Below, one piece after another: positions 16,962 through 26,383 of a stretch of DNA of 64,000 nt. Position 1 is the first letter of the stretch, and every line of letters starts with the position of its first letter. The notes beneath the pieces are model-generated. The model was not told the DNA's origin, did no database searches, and saw only the letters and a program-made list of their open reading frames with translations. The DNA comes from Cereibacter_A azotoformans (lineage in GTDB: Bacteria; Pseudomonadota; Alphaproteobacteria; Rhodobacterales; Rhodobacteraceae), in NCBI RefSeq assembly GCF_003050905.1, contig NZ_QAOT01000022.1; one strand, written 5' to 3'. Both the position numbers and the translations under genes were made by a program.

Positions 16962-19171
16962 CCTTGCCTCTTGTCCCGGCCGCCCCGGATGGCCAGCCAC
17001 GCCCCGATTGCCACGATCCACGACACTCCCAGCCCCGCCACCACGAGCAGCCCCGGTGCCCAGGAGACATAGGCTCCCACGATGGCGCGCAGGTTGGCCG
17101 GCCCGATCGGCTCGAGGAGCCGGGGCCAGACCTGGTCCGACCTCCAGCTCTGCCAGTGACCCTCGCGGTCCAGCAGCGCGACCTCGCCCTGTGGCCGGTC
17201 CGGAGAGACAAGGCTGTTTCGCACGTCCCTGAGCACCTCCTTCGGATCGGCCTCGGGCCCGAGCACGAGCCAGATGCTCCGGGGCTCCACCGTGCCGCCC
17301 AGAACCAGCATCGCGGCCGCCTTCCGTCCCTGCAGCCAGTCCTCCACCGATCCCTGGCCGGGCCCGAAGGCAAACCGCAGCCAGGTCATCATCTGGCCGG
17401 TGGTCGGCAACGTCAGCGCACCCTGTTCCAGTCGGCCCGCAGGCGGGTCGGGATCCGCCGGCTGTCCCCCGGCCGGCTGCAGCGTCGCCTGCAGCGCCAT
17501 TTCCCGAAGATCCGGGCGGTCCTGCAGAAGCGGCGGCAGATGGGCGAGATCGATCACATGCAGCATGCGTCCCGGTTCCTGATCCGGATCCGCAGCTGCC
17601 CTCGTCCGGGTCAGGAGGTCCTGCAGGGCGGCCTGGAGCCCAAGCCCGTCGCCCGACACCCGCACGTCCGCATGCTCCACCCGGGCCAGCTCGCGCCCCA
17701 GATCGGGCAGGACCATGCGCGGGGAGGCCGGAACCTGCAGCGTGGAGACCGGGCTGATCAGGAAGCGGTCCGCAGCGGCTCGCGAGCAGGGCTGATCGGG
17801 CCGCTCGCCCGGAAGAGCGACCTGGAATTCCAGGCTGTTGATCCCCGGCTGGAGCCTGCGCCCCTCGAACCGGATCTCCAGCGGATCCTCCGAGCCAGGC
17901 ACGGTACCGTCGATCCGCACCAGCCGAACGGCCTCGCCATTGACCCTGACCACCATCTGGGATCCTGCGGGCAGTCCCGGCATGGCCGAATGGACGAGCG
18001 CCAGCGTGGCCGGCTCGTTTGTCAGGATGAGCCAGTCTTCCGGCAGCCGGAAGCGGATGGTGCGGGAGGACGAGATGTCTGAGCCGCTGAACGGTTCGAA
18101 ACCGAGGCTCGAAAGGGTCTGGAGGGTGCCGGGCTCAAGCAACGGGATCGCCAGAGCGGGCGTGGGCTGCGGCGGCAGGAGATCGGCCAGCCGCCCCACA
18201 TCCGCAAGCTGCCCCAGCGGATATTCGAACACCAGCACCACGGCGCCGTCTCCGCCACGGCGGACCTCGACATGGTTGCGGCCGGAGGCGAGGAAGGTCA
18301 CCCGGGCGGGGGGAGGGGCCTGCTCACGCAGCTGATAGGGAGCCCGCAGCTCGACCGGCGGCAGGCGACCGCCGGCGGCGGCCCCCAGCACCCCGATGAG
18401 CCGGTCGAGCGTTCCGGCCTGGTCGATGAGCGTGGCCGCGTTGCGCCGGATGACGAGGGGCCGGCCGCTCCCCGCCATCGCGCGCAGGGCGGTGCGGAAA
18501 TCTTCCATTCCCGGGGGCTGCCCGGCGTCCGCGTGAACCAGGAGCCCGCTCGCGGACAGGTCCCAGTCGCTCCAGAGTTGAAACCAGGCCTCCGGACTGC
18601 AGTAGATCCGGTGGAAGAGCTGCAGATCCAGCACGATCCGGTTCAGGCCGGGCTTGAGCAGGCCCGGGGGAAGGTGGAGCGTTTCGCTCGCAAATCCGTC
18701 GAAGGCCCGGGGGGCAAAGCGGCCTGCCTCGCGATCGTTGATGGTCACGGCGACGGAGGAAGCCTCCGGCAGGACGGCGATGCTGTTGCGGTAGCTCAAC
18801 ACAAGGGAGGCGGCTTCGCCGGACGTGGCCGCGAAGACCTCAAGGACGATCCGCCCTCGCGTTCCCTGCTGGCGCAGGATGCCGTCATGCGCCTCGTCCG
18901 GCGCGACCAGGATGAGCGGCGCACGACTGACGGGGGGCTCGGTTGGCGCGGATCCTTGGTCCGACGAGCCGGTGGCCTCGCTTCGCTGGCGCAAGGCCGG
19001 GTCTATCGGGCGCACCTTGTCGGGCAGCCCGGATTCCGCCGTATCGTCTCCTGTGGCCAGAGACGAAAGCTCCTCGGCTCCCCCAAAGCGGATCACCTGG
19101 GCCTGAACGCCCGAGACCATCGCCAGGGAGCTGGCCAGAAGACAAACAGTTGCGATGCGCATGTCGGTCAC
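16958..19171 (-). CDS. bcsB: Cellulose synthase regulatory subunit BcsB
   Basis: The 737-aa protein has a signal peptide (MRIATVCLLASSLAMVSGVQAQ), two carbohydrate-binding/flavodoxin-like repeats (GRIVLEVFAATSGEAASLVL; TIRFRLPEDWLILTNEPATL), the motif FHRIYCSPEAWFQLW, and one C-terminal membrane anchor (WAPGLLVVAGLGVSWIVAIG) ending in basic residues. BcsB is the periplasmic partner that guides glucan emerging from BcsA and is needed for activity. The start overlaps the bcsA stop by four bases, so the pair is translationally coupled. The start may be 19171 or the second ATG at 19162. Confidence 0.95.
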   Translation of the reverse strand: MTDMRIATVCLLASSLAMVSGVQAQVIRFGGAEELSSLATGDDTAESGLPDKVRPIDPALRQRSEATGSSDQGSAPTEPPVSRAPLILVAPDEAHDGILRQQGTRGRIVLEVFAATSGEAASLVLSYRNSIAVLPEASSVAVTINDREAGRFAPRAFDGFASETLHLPPGLLKPGLNRIVLDLQLFHRIYCSPEAWFQLWSDWDLSASGLLVHADAGQPPGMEDFRTALRAMAGSGRPLVIRRNAATLIDQAGTLDRLIGVLGAAAGGRLPPVELRAPYQLREQAPPPARVTFLASGRNHVEVRRGGDGAVVLVFEYPLGQLADVGRLADLLPPQPTPALAIPLLEPGTLQTLSSLGFEPFSGSDISSSRTIRFRLPEDWLILTNEPATLALVHSAMPGLPAGSQMVVRVNGEAVRLVRIDGTVPGSEDPLEIRFEGRRLQPGINSLEFQVALPGERPDQPCSRAAADRFLISPVSTLQVPASPRMVLPDLGRELARVEHADVRVSGDGLGLQAALQDLLTRTRAAADPDQEPGRMLHVIDLAHLPPLLQDRPDLREMALQATLQPAGGQPADPDPPAGRLEQGALTLPTTGQMMTWLRFAFGPGQGSVEDWLQGRKAAAMLVLGGTVEPRSIWLVLGPEADPKEVLRDVRNSLVSPDRPQGEVALLDREGHWQSWRSDQVWPRLLEPIGPANLRAIVGAYVSWAPGLLVVAGLGVSWIVAIGAWLAIRGGRDKRQG

Positions 19172-21588
19172 CTGCCGGACAACTGAAGGGTGGCTCCGGG
19201 CACCTCTCTTGCCGCCGCCACAAGACCCACCTGGGGGACAGGCAGGACAGGGTTCTTTCCGTTCATCTGCGACTTCTGAACCTTGCCCTCCGGCTCCCGC
19301 GGAGGCGGGTCGTCGGGATCCTGCCCGAACGCCAGAATATGCGGTGCCGGCCCCTTTGCTTCGGAATCGGCCTCCTCAGGAGGGGCCGTCCAGGAGAGCC
19401 GGATCATGTCGAGAGAGGTGCGCGGGATCGTGGTCCCTGCCCGCCAGAAGACATAGGCCATGCCCGCCAGAAGCCCGCGTCCGGCAAGTGCGGATCGGCG
19501 GGTCTTCTCCCAAAGGCTGGAGTCGGAAAAGACGAGACAGGCCACCGCCTCGCGCACCGACGGATCCTGGTCGGGCAGGAAGCGCAGCCCGAGATACAGG
19601 TCGCTTCCCTCGGGTTGGAGGGAACGCACCTCACAGGAGATCCAGCGGCTCGCGCGCGGGACGTCCGGGATCTCCGGCTGGAAGGTGATGGTCTGCCCCG
19701 GCTTGAAGCGCAGCCGACGATGGGCGGCATCGGTCAGGCGCAGACGGGCGCCATAAGTCGATGCATCCACCACCTCGACCGGAACGGCTGCCTCGCCCTC
19801 GCCGGGATCAAGGCTGGCACGGACGCTCAGATCGACCCGCGGCGCCACCCGGCGTTGCCGCTTCTCGACCACGGCCCGGAGAGAGAAGCCCGTGATCAGA
19901 AAGTTGAAGAGTGCCCAGCCCCCCACGATCATCACGACCTGCCGGTCGTCAGGCAGGAAAACCCAGCGCAGCCCTGCCGCGGCGACGCCCGCTGCCATCA
20001 GAAGGAACAGGGCCAGGAGCGGTCGGTAGATCGGCGAGAGGAAGCTGTCGGCCACGGTTTCGTCCTTGGCCGTCACCTGGAAGCGGAATCCTTTCGGTCG
20101 CAGCAGGGCTCCCAGCGTGGCACGGATCAGGTAGGGCGTCTGCGCGATCTCGTAGACCTCCGAGATCAGCGGCCAGCGCACTCTCGAAAAGAGCGCATTC
20201 TGCACGAGGAAACTGACCACCAGGTAGGTCAGCGTGTAGACGAGCGCCTCCTCGAAGGTTGCCACGAAAATCTGCAACCCGAAGAACAGATAGAGCAGGG
20301 GCGAGAGCAGGAAGATGAGCCGCACCACCGGGAAGAACCAGTAGCTCATCGAATTGTAGTAGCACAGGCGCTGCGCGAGGGTGAGGCCGGGGCGGAAGAT
20401 CGGGTTCTTCAGCCGCAGGATCTGCATCATCCCCGCCGCCCATCGCCCGCGCTGCTGGATGAAGGAGGAGAAGGTCTCGGGCTGAAGCCCCGCGATCAGC
20501 GCACGGCCGATGTAGAGGCTGTTCCAGCCGCGCGCATGGATGTCGAGCGCGGTTTCGGCATCCTCCGTGATCGTCTGGCCGGAAAAGCCGCCCACCGCAT
20601 TGAGCGCCGCGCGCCGCAGCAGCGCCGCCGACCCGCAGAAGAACGCCCCGTCCCAGCGGTCGAGCCCCTTCTGGATGAGCGCATAGAACATCTCGTTTTC
20701 CGCCGGGCAGCTCTCCGGCAGGTCGAGGTTGCGCTGGATCGGATCCTTGTTGATGAAGAAGTGTGGCGTCTGCACCAGGAAGAGCTTGGGATCCTTGACG
20801 AGGAAACCGATCGTCCGGGCCAGGAAATCGCTTGAAGGAATATGGTCGGCATCAAAGACCGCCACAAACTCGCCCTGGGTCCGGCCAAGCGCCGAGTTCA
20901 GGTTGCCGGCCTTGGCGCTCACGTTGCGCTCGCGCGTGAGATAGGTCACGCCCAGCCGCTCGCAGAGCTCCTGGAGCGCCTTGCGCCGGGCCTGGGCCGC
21001 CTCGGCCTCGGCCGGATCGGACGAGGTGCATTTCTGGTCGGTACCGCCGTCGTCGCAGAGCACGACATTGAGCAGGTGCGGCGGATAATGGATGTTTCTG
21101 GCTGCGGCGAGCGTCACCGAAAGCAGCTCGATCGGCTCGTTGTAAGAGGGAACGAGAATGTCGACCGTAGGCAGCCGATCGACCGGAACCATCTCGGGCA
21201 TGCCGCGCTTCAACGGGTCCGCCAGCAGGAAGGCGTTGAGAAAGAACAGCAGGATCGCGTAGGTCTCGACCGCAAAGAGCATCCATGCTGCGGCAAGGGA
21301 GACCGGGTTGTCGCTCGAGGGCAGGGTCTCGAAGAGACGCCACATCCAGTAGCGCAGCACGACCGTACCCGCGGTCGCCAGCATCAGGAACCGCAGCGGC
21401 ATGGAGCGCCAAGTGAAAGGCTTCAGGACGGCCACCAGCAGGATGGTGGTGACCCCGAAAAGCCCCTGTGCGAGCGTGTCCGAGGGAACGCTCAGGAGCA
21501 TGATCAGGGGGATCGTGCCGGAAGCTACGGCCAGGATGAGCAGGCCGCGAAGGAGCCCGCGCCCCGTCAGGTTGGAGCGAGAGGACAT
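19168..21588 (-). CDS. bcsA: Cellulose synthase catalytic subunit BcsA (UDP-forming)
   Basis: Start chosen at 21588 (MSSRSNLTGRGLL), preceded by AGGGG; the open frame continues 50 codons upstream but without family character. Family-2 glycosyltransferase motifs: DILVPSYNEP, CDDGGTD (about 177), FDADHIPS (242), TITEDAETAL (339) and QQRGRW (380). N- and C-terminal membrane helices form the glucan channel. A PilZ domain follows, with RRVAPR (about 576) and DASTYGARL, the two c-di-GMP contact motifs. The protein closely resembles the structurally characterised Rhodobacter sphaeroides BcsA. It should be switched on by c-di-GMP from the neighbouring cyclases. Confidence 0.97.
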   Translation of the reverse strand: MSSRSNLTGRGLLRGLLILAVASGTIPLIMLLSVPSDTLAQGLFGVTTILLVAVLKPFTWRSMPLRFLMLATAGTVVLRYWMWRLFETLPSSDNPVSLAAAWMLFAVETYAILLFFLNAFLLADPLKRGMPEMVPVDRLPTVDILVPSYNEPIELLSVTLAAARNIHYPPHLLNVVLCDDGGTDQKCTSSDPAEAEAAQARRKALQELCERLGVTYLTRERNVSAKAGNLNSALGRTQGEFVAVFDADHIPSSDFLARTIGFLVKDPKLFLVQTPHFFINKDPIQRNLDLPESCPAENEMFYALIQKGLDRWDGAFFCGSAALLRRAALNAVGGFSGQTITEDAETALDIHARGWNSLYIGRALIAGLQPETFSSFIQQRGRWAAGMMQILRLKNPIFRPGLTLAQRLCYYNSMSYWFFPVVRLIFLLSPLLYLFFGLQIFVATFEEALVYTLTYLVVSFLVQNALFSRVRWPLISEVYEIAQTPYLIRATLGALLRPKGFRFQVTAKDETVADSFLSPIYRPLLALFLLMAAGVAAAGLRWVFLPDDRQVVMIVGGWALFNFLITGFSLRAVVEKRQRRVAPRVDLSVRASLDPGEGEAAVPVEVVDASTYGARLRLTDAAHRRLRFKPGQTITFQPEIPDVPRASRWISCEVRSLQPEGSDLYLGLRFLPDQDPSVREAVACLVFSDSSLWEKTRRSALAGRGLLAGMAYVFWRAGTTIPRTSLDMIRLSWTAPPEEADSEAKGPAPHILAFGQDPDDPPPREPEGKVQKSQMNGKNPVLPVPQVGLVAAAREVPGATLQLSGR

Positions 21589-21685
21589 GCGGACCCCTGG
21601 AATATGGGGGCCCGCCGCGGAGCCCGGTCCACGAGACACCAGCAGGCCGCCCGTGGCCCGTGAAATCTGATACGCAGGGCCGCAA

Positions 21686-22369
21686 TCATGGCTGCGGACC
21701 TGCGAGAGGTGACAGCAGGATGCCCATTCCTCCCGCACCCGTTCCGCCTGCGGCGAGCATGCCTGAAATGCTGGCCGCCCCGATCGGAGCCAGCGCCGCC
21801 TCCAGATCTCCGTTCACACAGTTGCGCATCATGAGATCCACGGTGCGGGCGTTGGAGGGCAGCATGCGGGCCGCCGCGTCCATCCGTCGGAACGCCAGGA
21901 CGCAGTAGAGACTGCCCTGCCGCATCTCGGTCCAGAACAGCGGCCCCAGCGGATCGGTACGGCTCCTCAGGTTGGTATCGGAAAGCCCGCGGAAGGGGCG
22001 GATCCGTTCATCCATGTCCGCCGAGAAGACCGAGGTCGAGAACCGGCCTGCGGCCGCGAAATCCTTGCGGGCCTTGAGCAGGATGAAATTGTCGCCGGGC
22101 GTGGTCGTCGCGTTGGGCAGGGCTATGAGCTGTTCCGGCCCGGTCTCTCCCTGGCGTTCGAGCGTCGTCTCCCCTGCCGCGATGCCCACCCAGCGGCGCT
22201 GGCTGGCCACGAGCCTGTATTCGGTGGTGGCCGATGGCATGGAGACGGAGACGACAGGCAGGTCGGCCTGGGAACAGGCTGACAGCAGGGCGGCAGCCAT
22301 CAGGAAAGGAGCGATACGGCGTGACGGCTGCGCGGCGGCGCTCCGGATGAACTGCAGGATCCCTGACAC
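21686..22369 (-). CDS. bcsN: Cellulose biosynthesis lipoprotein BcsN
   Basis: Lipoprotein signal PFLMAAALLSACSQADLP with lipobox LSAC; the body contains EYRLVASQRRWVGIAAGETT, QLIALPNATTTPGDNFILLK and GSLYCVLAFRRMDAAARMLP, all typical of BcsN proteins that precede bcsA in Alphaproteobacteria. The start is uncertain: a GTG at 22369 gives a normal signal peptide, while the frame is open to 22534 and an ATG lies at 22417. Spacing of about 100 bp to bcsA suggests it is the first gene of the operon. Its biochemical role is unknown in the family. Confidence 0.8.
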   Translation of the reverse strand: MSGILQFIRSAAAQPSRRIAPFLMAAALLSACSQADLPVVSVSMPSATTEYRLVASQRRWVGIAAGETTLERQGETGPEQLIALPNATTTPGDNFILLKARKDFAAAGRFSTSVFSADMDERIRPFRGLSDTNLRSRTDPLGPLFWTEMRQGSLYCVLAFRRMDAAARMLPSNARTVDLMMRNCVNGDLEAALAPIGAASISGMLAAGGTGAGGMGILLSPLAGPQP

Positions 22370-22439
22370 GATATTGCCTGTTTCATGACTCCGATCTTCG
22401 CGCTGCCTGATGAACATCCCGCAGCGGTGACGCGGCTTA

Positions 22440-22469
22440 TTCGAAGTAACTAAATACACTTTTTCGAAG
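22440..22469. promoter_or_regulatory. Paired TTCGAAG boxes upstream of the cellulose operon
   Basis: Two TTCGAAG heptamers (22440-22446 and 22463-22469), each containing the palindrome TTCGAA, are 23 bp apart in an AT-rich patch. The patch lies between bcsN and the divergent receiver-like gene. The position fits an operator or promoter shared by the divergent units. No protein can be assigned from sequence. Confidence 0.35.
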
Positions 22470-22858
22470 GGATCAATCCGATCCAGATGTCGGGGGCCTG
22501 ATCTTGTGGTCATGAATTGCGGGCCTGGCAGCAATCGGATGCGAAAAAAGATGATAAAACCGCAATAAAGATAGTGCGATCCGGGATCGGATCACCCCTG
22601 CGATAGGGCGGATCGGAATGATTTATCTTCCGATATATCCTTTCCGGGCCGCACCTCCGCCGGCCGATTCCGCGCAAAGGGCCCGGCCAATACGGGCGTC
22701 ATGTCGCCTTGATGCTCAAAATCCACCTGCCGAAAAAGCCGGAATGATCCGGAAGACGATCCAGTGCGCGCGGAACCGCTCAAGGCCGGGCCGCAACGGC
22801 CGGCACCTGCCGCACAACCCCTTTGCTTTCCCAACAGATGAACAGCAGGAACAGCCAG

Positions 22859-23305
22859 ATGCCTCCTTTCCATCCGGAACAACTGATGCTCTTTGCAACG
22901 GCAAGACACGAGCGCCATGCGGATCTCATTCATTTCCTGGAAGGGCAGCAGAGCATCGTGCTCTGCGCTGTCCGCCTGGAAACCGCCGTAGATGTCGCCG
23001 CCGAACGCCCTCGGGCCTTCACCACATTCTTCTGCGATCTCGACTCCTACGGCGGCAGATCCGCCATCCGCCCCCACCTGCAGCGCCTGCGCACCCGAAA
23101 TCCCGGCCTGTGCGTGATCCTGATGTCGGATCACTTCACAGAAGAGGACGTGGAAGAAGAAGCGCCCGACTGGGACCGGTGTCTGCCCGCCAGCATCGCC
23201 TTCGGTCTGGTGGAGGGCGCCCTCGCCGAGGCGCGGCAGAAGGCGATCAGGCGGGGCATGCCTGGATCTTCCCGGTCACTTCTCACAACCCGATCCGGCT
23301 CTTGA
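22859..23305 (+). CDS. Divergent receiver-like protein opposite the cellulose operon
   Basis: The likely start is the ATG at 22859 (MPPFHPEQLMLFATARHERH) with AGGA nine bases upstream; ATGs at 22823 and 22838 are alternatives. The fold pattern is receiver-like: strands VLCAVR and FTTFFCDLDSYGG with Asp at the usual phosphoacceptor position, then NPGLCVILMSDHFTEED. The N-terminal acidic pair and the conserved Lys are not evident, so it may be a phosphorylation-independent pseudo-receiver. There is no output domain. Divergent placement suggests a regulatory role in cellulose expression. Confidence 0.55.
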   Translation: MPPFHPEQLMLFATARHERHADLIHFLEGQQSIVLCAVRLETAVDVAAERPRAFTTFFCDLDSYGGRSAIRPHLQRLRTRNPGLCVILMSDHFTEEDVEEEAPDWDRCLPASIAFGLVEGALAEARQKAIRRGMPGSSRSLLTTRSGS

Positions 23306-23844
23306 TGCCCGCGCCTCGGCGGCGGCGTGCCCGCGAAGGGCAGAGGATCATGGGTCCGCAGGCTGTCAGCCGCCCCGACAGCAGAAATCGAGTGAGGCGG
23401 AGGTGCCAAGGAGAAACGGCGGGCAGAGGCCGGGTGCGCCAACATGCGACAAGCGCGTTCCCACCGAGGGCGACCGGTAAATCCTCAAGGGGAAGGTGAT
23501 CTCGTCGGATGTGCAAACTCCGGGTTTTCATACAGCCTCGGCCCATGTTCTCCGGAGGGACCTTGATGAGCGCGAACCGGGCCGTCCGACGGGTCTCCTC
23601 CGGCGTAATACCAAGGATTGCTTTACGATTTCCGGTATATCTTCCGGCTGGGTAGAGTCCGATGGAAAAGCGTGTTGAATGCTGGCAGGACCAGGCCCAA
23701 TGCGGAATTTCCGATTTGTGAACGTGGCTTTCGGCATCCGCCGGCCCACAGGATCGGCTGGTCCGGCCGGGGCCAGCGCCCGTGAGGGAGCGGTTCCGAC
23801 CGAGAAGATGGGAAGATCGAACGGGCGCGTTTCAGGAGGACGAC
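23306..23844. other. Intergenic upstream of the first H-NS-like gene
   Basis: No gene is supported in these 539 bp; open frames here lack natural composition. The stretch at 23615-23660 is locally AT-richer and could hold promoter elements for the H-NS-like gene. Confidence 0.35.
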
Positions 23845-24153
23845 ATGGGGGCCATCGACATCGATGCTCTCTCCCGGGAGGAACTGGAGGAACTGCAGAC
23901 CAAGATCGACGTGGCGCTCGCGGCCCTCGAAAGGCGGCGCAGGCTGGATGCCCTGGCCGATCTGGCCAAGCGGGCCCGGGAACTGGGCTACACTCTGGGA
24001 GAGGTGACCGGAGTGAGCAAGACGCAGCCGCGGGCGAACCGCTACGCCAATCCTGCCAACCCCGACGAGTTCTGGTGTGGCCGCGGACGCAAACCGCGCT
24101 GGTTCGAACAGGCCATGGCCGCAGGCTGGGCGCCCGAGGAACTGCTCATCTGA
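23845..24153 (+). CDS. H-NS/HvrA-like nucleoid protein, paralogue 1
   Basis: Start at the ATG at 23845 with a strong GGAGG seven bases upstream. The 102-aa product begins MGAIDIDALSREELEELQ, has an N-terminal coiled-coil oligomerisation region (IDVALAALERRRRLDALADL) and ends in the H-NS DNA-binding domain (YANPANPDEFWCGRGRKPRW). The GRGR loop inserts into the minor groove of AT-rich DNA. HvrA-type proteins in Rhodobacter are light/oxygen-related regulators of this family. It is the reference copy: three related genes lie at 41.0, 46.9 and 51.0 kb. It probably silences or organises transferred DNA. Confidence 0.93.
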   Translation: MGAIDIDALSREELEELQTKIDVALAALERRRRLDALADLAKRARELGYTLGEVTGVSKTQPRANRYANPANPDEFWCGRGRKPRWFEQAMAAGWAPEELLI

Positions 24154-24479
24154 CGGCCGGCGGACCCCCACCTGTACAAAGGCTTCAATGGGGCCAATTC
24201 CGGCGATATTGCGTATCTCGCCGGCCTCATTGGTGATGCGCCCGTTTTTATTCCCGCCTTCGACAAGAGGTCAGCTCTGCTATATCCGGTAAAGCAATAA
24301 CGATCTCTATCGCATTGGTTCAGGCCATGTTATTCCGGCATTCAAAAGTCGGCAAAGAGATGTGGCTCGCGGCGCAGCAACTCTCGGGCTTGCCTATTGC
24401 GCATTGAGCGGCAGATGCAACAAGTGACGACGCCGGGATGAAGTGGGCCATCTACCGCCCCGTCGCGACGTTCGCCACT

Positions 24480-24600
24480 ACGCCGCTCCCGGCCGAGGTG
24501 AATTTCGAGGCCCCAAGGCCGCGGCCATGATGTACCGCACGCGGGAGCTGCTGGTCCGGCAGCGCAGGCAGACAATCAACGCGCGCCGCGCTCCCTTGAT
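24480..24600 (+). pseudogene. IS110 family transposase fragment
   Basis: The frame encodes GPKAAAMMYRTRELLVRQRR and QTINARRA, which is the conserved mid-region of IS110 transposases (the typical form is RxRDLLVRQRTQxINALRG). Upstream, ATYRP-like residues in a second frame suggest further degraded sequence. No intact catalytic domain is left. The remainder of 24154-24627 shows no gene. Confidence 0.55.
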
Positions 24601-24627
24601 AGCCGATCACAGGTTGCATGACGCTGA

Positions 24628-25023
24628 TCAGTCCTCGGTATCGTTGTCATCCGCTCCACCGAGAATGCCGCCTGCCTTCTTCTTGAGGTAAGAGTTCGCA
24701 ACCGAGCCAATCTTCTTGCCCACGTTCTTCACGGAGTCTGGCACCTCAAGAAATGTCGCGATATCAGCGGCAAGCCGATTGGCATCTTCTTCATCGAGCC
24801 CCTGCAACTCGGTTTGGAGCCTATCGGCGATGCGCCCCCTGAATTGATCTTCGTTGCGGTCATGCAGAGACTTGTACTCAGACAGTCTGCCGTTCACATA
24901 GGCGTGAACCGAAAGTTCAAGCAACACAAGGCGGTCCAACTGGGCTCGGCCATCGGAGGAGAACAACTGCTCAAGCTGTTCGTTATGTTTGCGGAGTGCG
25001 TCGAGTGCATCGTCGTCGGCCAT
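24628..25023 (-). CDS. Hypothetical acidic helical protein, 131 aa
   Basis: Start fixed at the ATG at 25023 by GGAGG seven bases upstream (MADDDALDALRKHNEQLEQL). The protein is helical and acidic: QLDRLVLLELSVHAYVNGRL, ADRLQTELQGLDEEDANRLA, KNVGKKIGSVANSYLKKKAG, and an Asp-rich end. GC content is lower than in its neighbours, suggesting a different origin. No signal peptide is present and the family is not recognised. Confidence 0.65.
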   Translation of the reverse strand: MADDDALDALRKHNEQLEQLFSSDGRAQLDRLVLLELSVHAYVNGRLSEYKSLHDRNEDQFRGRIADRLQTELQGLDEEDANRLAADIATFLEVPDSVKNVGKKIGSVANSYLKKKAGGILGGADDNDTED

Positions 25024-25190
25024 GGAACCCTCCGTGAAAGATGTCGACCCATCGAAGATGATCCTAACCGAAGTCCGGTCATTGGAACAGATTAAGCTGC
25101 CGTCTCCGCATTTTCCGGGTACATCCAGACAACTCCGATGACGGATGGCCGCAAGAGCCATCCGTCGTCGGGACAAGAGGAATCTTCCGC

Positions 25191-26270
25191 TCACTGGCCG
25201 CGGGTCGCGTTCCGCGATCCGCCGGGCAGGGGCAGCGAGGGACCCGACAGAAGGCCCTCGGGCAGGATGTCCGCCGTCAGCTTCGGAAGGATGCCGAGGT
25301 CCGGCATGGGATGGCGCTCGACCCTGGCCAGCGCCTGGATCGTGCGGGCGATCTGGGCGTCGCTGTGGTGCGAGAAATCGAAAAGACTGCAAAGCACGTC
25401 GCGGCCGAGGCCGTCGGGCAGGCGGTCGTCGAGCAGCGCACGACGGGCATCCGCCGCCGCGCGGAAGGCCCGGACCTGTTCCGGGGCGTCAGGACGGGCC
25501 AGCATCCGATCAAGGCCGGGTCCGGCCATGGCGGCGAGAATCGAGGCCATGAAGGCGCGCGTTCCTGCGGCGCTCTCGAAGAGGCCTGCTCCCTTCAGCT
25601 TGGCGCGGTAGGTCTGCACGGTCTTGGCCGGGGTATCGTAGTGGGTGAGGTGGCGGGCCGCTGCGATGCAGGCGTGGAGGAGAGCGTCCCGCGCCTGGCC
25701 GCGGGCCGCGAGCCCGCAACGCTCGAACTGCAGCAGCAGGGCGATGCCGCGCAGGCTGCTCCGTGCGATACGCCGCGCATGGGGAGGATCGGGGATCGTC
25801 GAGACCCTCCCGTCCGGCATCATGGTCCGGCTCAGGGTCCGGATCCGCGGCAGCTGACTGATGGCGCCGAGGAGCCTCCCGGAGGGAAGCACGCCATCCT
25901 TTAGGCCGAGGAGGAGAGGCGTCGCCCCCCGCTCAGGTTCCCCGACATGAAGCGCGTTCAGGAGCAGCAGAAGCGCGTCCGAAAGCCCGTCCCCGAGGGT
26001 GGCGATACCCGACAGAACAGCGCTCGAGCCTCCGCCCATCTCCCTTGCGTCCTGTGCCGCCGCGGCACCGGAACCTTCGAGGACCGATCGGCCGCCGCCG
26101 TGGCCCTTCATCATAAGAAGCCGCCGTTCGGCGGGCGAGGCTCCGGGAAAGGCATGACTGGCCGGTCCGCCTGCTCGGCTTGTCAGGGATCGGAGCTTCG
26201 GCGATCCGGCGCTTTGCGGTCCCGTCCTGATCTCTTCCACGGCGGCCTGTCCTTTTTCCGGGCGGATCAT
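25191..26270 (-). CDS. Hypothetical protein, 359 aa, divergent from the repeat/primase locus
   Basis: Begins MIRPEKGQAAVEEIRTGPQS. It is largely helical, with ALLLLLNALHVGEPERGATP, GIALLLQFERCGLAARGQAR, LLHACIAAARHLTHYDTPAK and FDFSHHSDAQIARTIQALAR. The segment HLTHYDTPAKTVQTYRAKLK looks like a DNA-binding or recombinase-type arm, but no catalytic motif is clear. It is divergent from the PrimPol-helicase gene across the 170-bp repeats, so it could belong to the same element. The family is not recognised. Confidence 0.55.
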   Translation of the reverse strand: MIRPEKGQAAVEEIRTGPQSAGSPKLRSLTSRAGGPASHAFPGASPAERRLLMMKGHGGGRSVLEGSGAAAAQDAREMGGGSSAVLSGIATLGDGLSDALLLLLNALHVGEPERGATPLLLGLKDGVLPSGRLLGAISQLPRIRTLSRTMMPDGRVSTIPDPPHARRIARSSLRGIALLLQFERCGLAARGQARDALLHACIAAARHLTHYDTPAKTVQTYRAKLKGAGLFESAAGTRAFMASILAAMAGPGLDRMLARPDAPEQVRAFRAAADARRALLDDRLPDGLGRDVLCSLFDFSHHSDAQIARTIQALARVERHPMPDLGILPKLTADILPEGLLSGPSLPLPGGSRNATRGQ

Positions 26271-26383
26271 ACATAGCGGTCGGACCGGTAAAGCGGGATC
26301 CGTGCAGAAGGATGGGTGCTCCCCTCTGCCGGAGGCATGGCGCCGGCATCACCCCGCCACCGGCCCCGAGCCTGCGGTTTGCC

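Noticed and set aside
22592..23134. A 180-residue minus-strand frame
   Set aside because: Shadow of the receiver-like gene on the plus strand, which has better composition and a ribosome-binding site.
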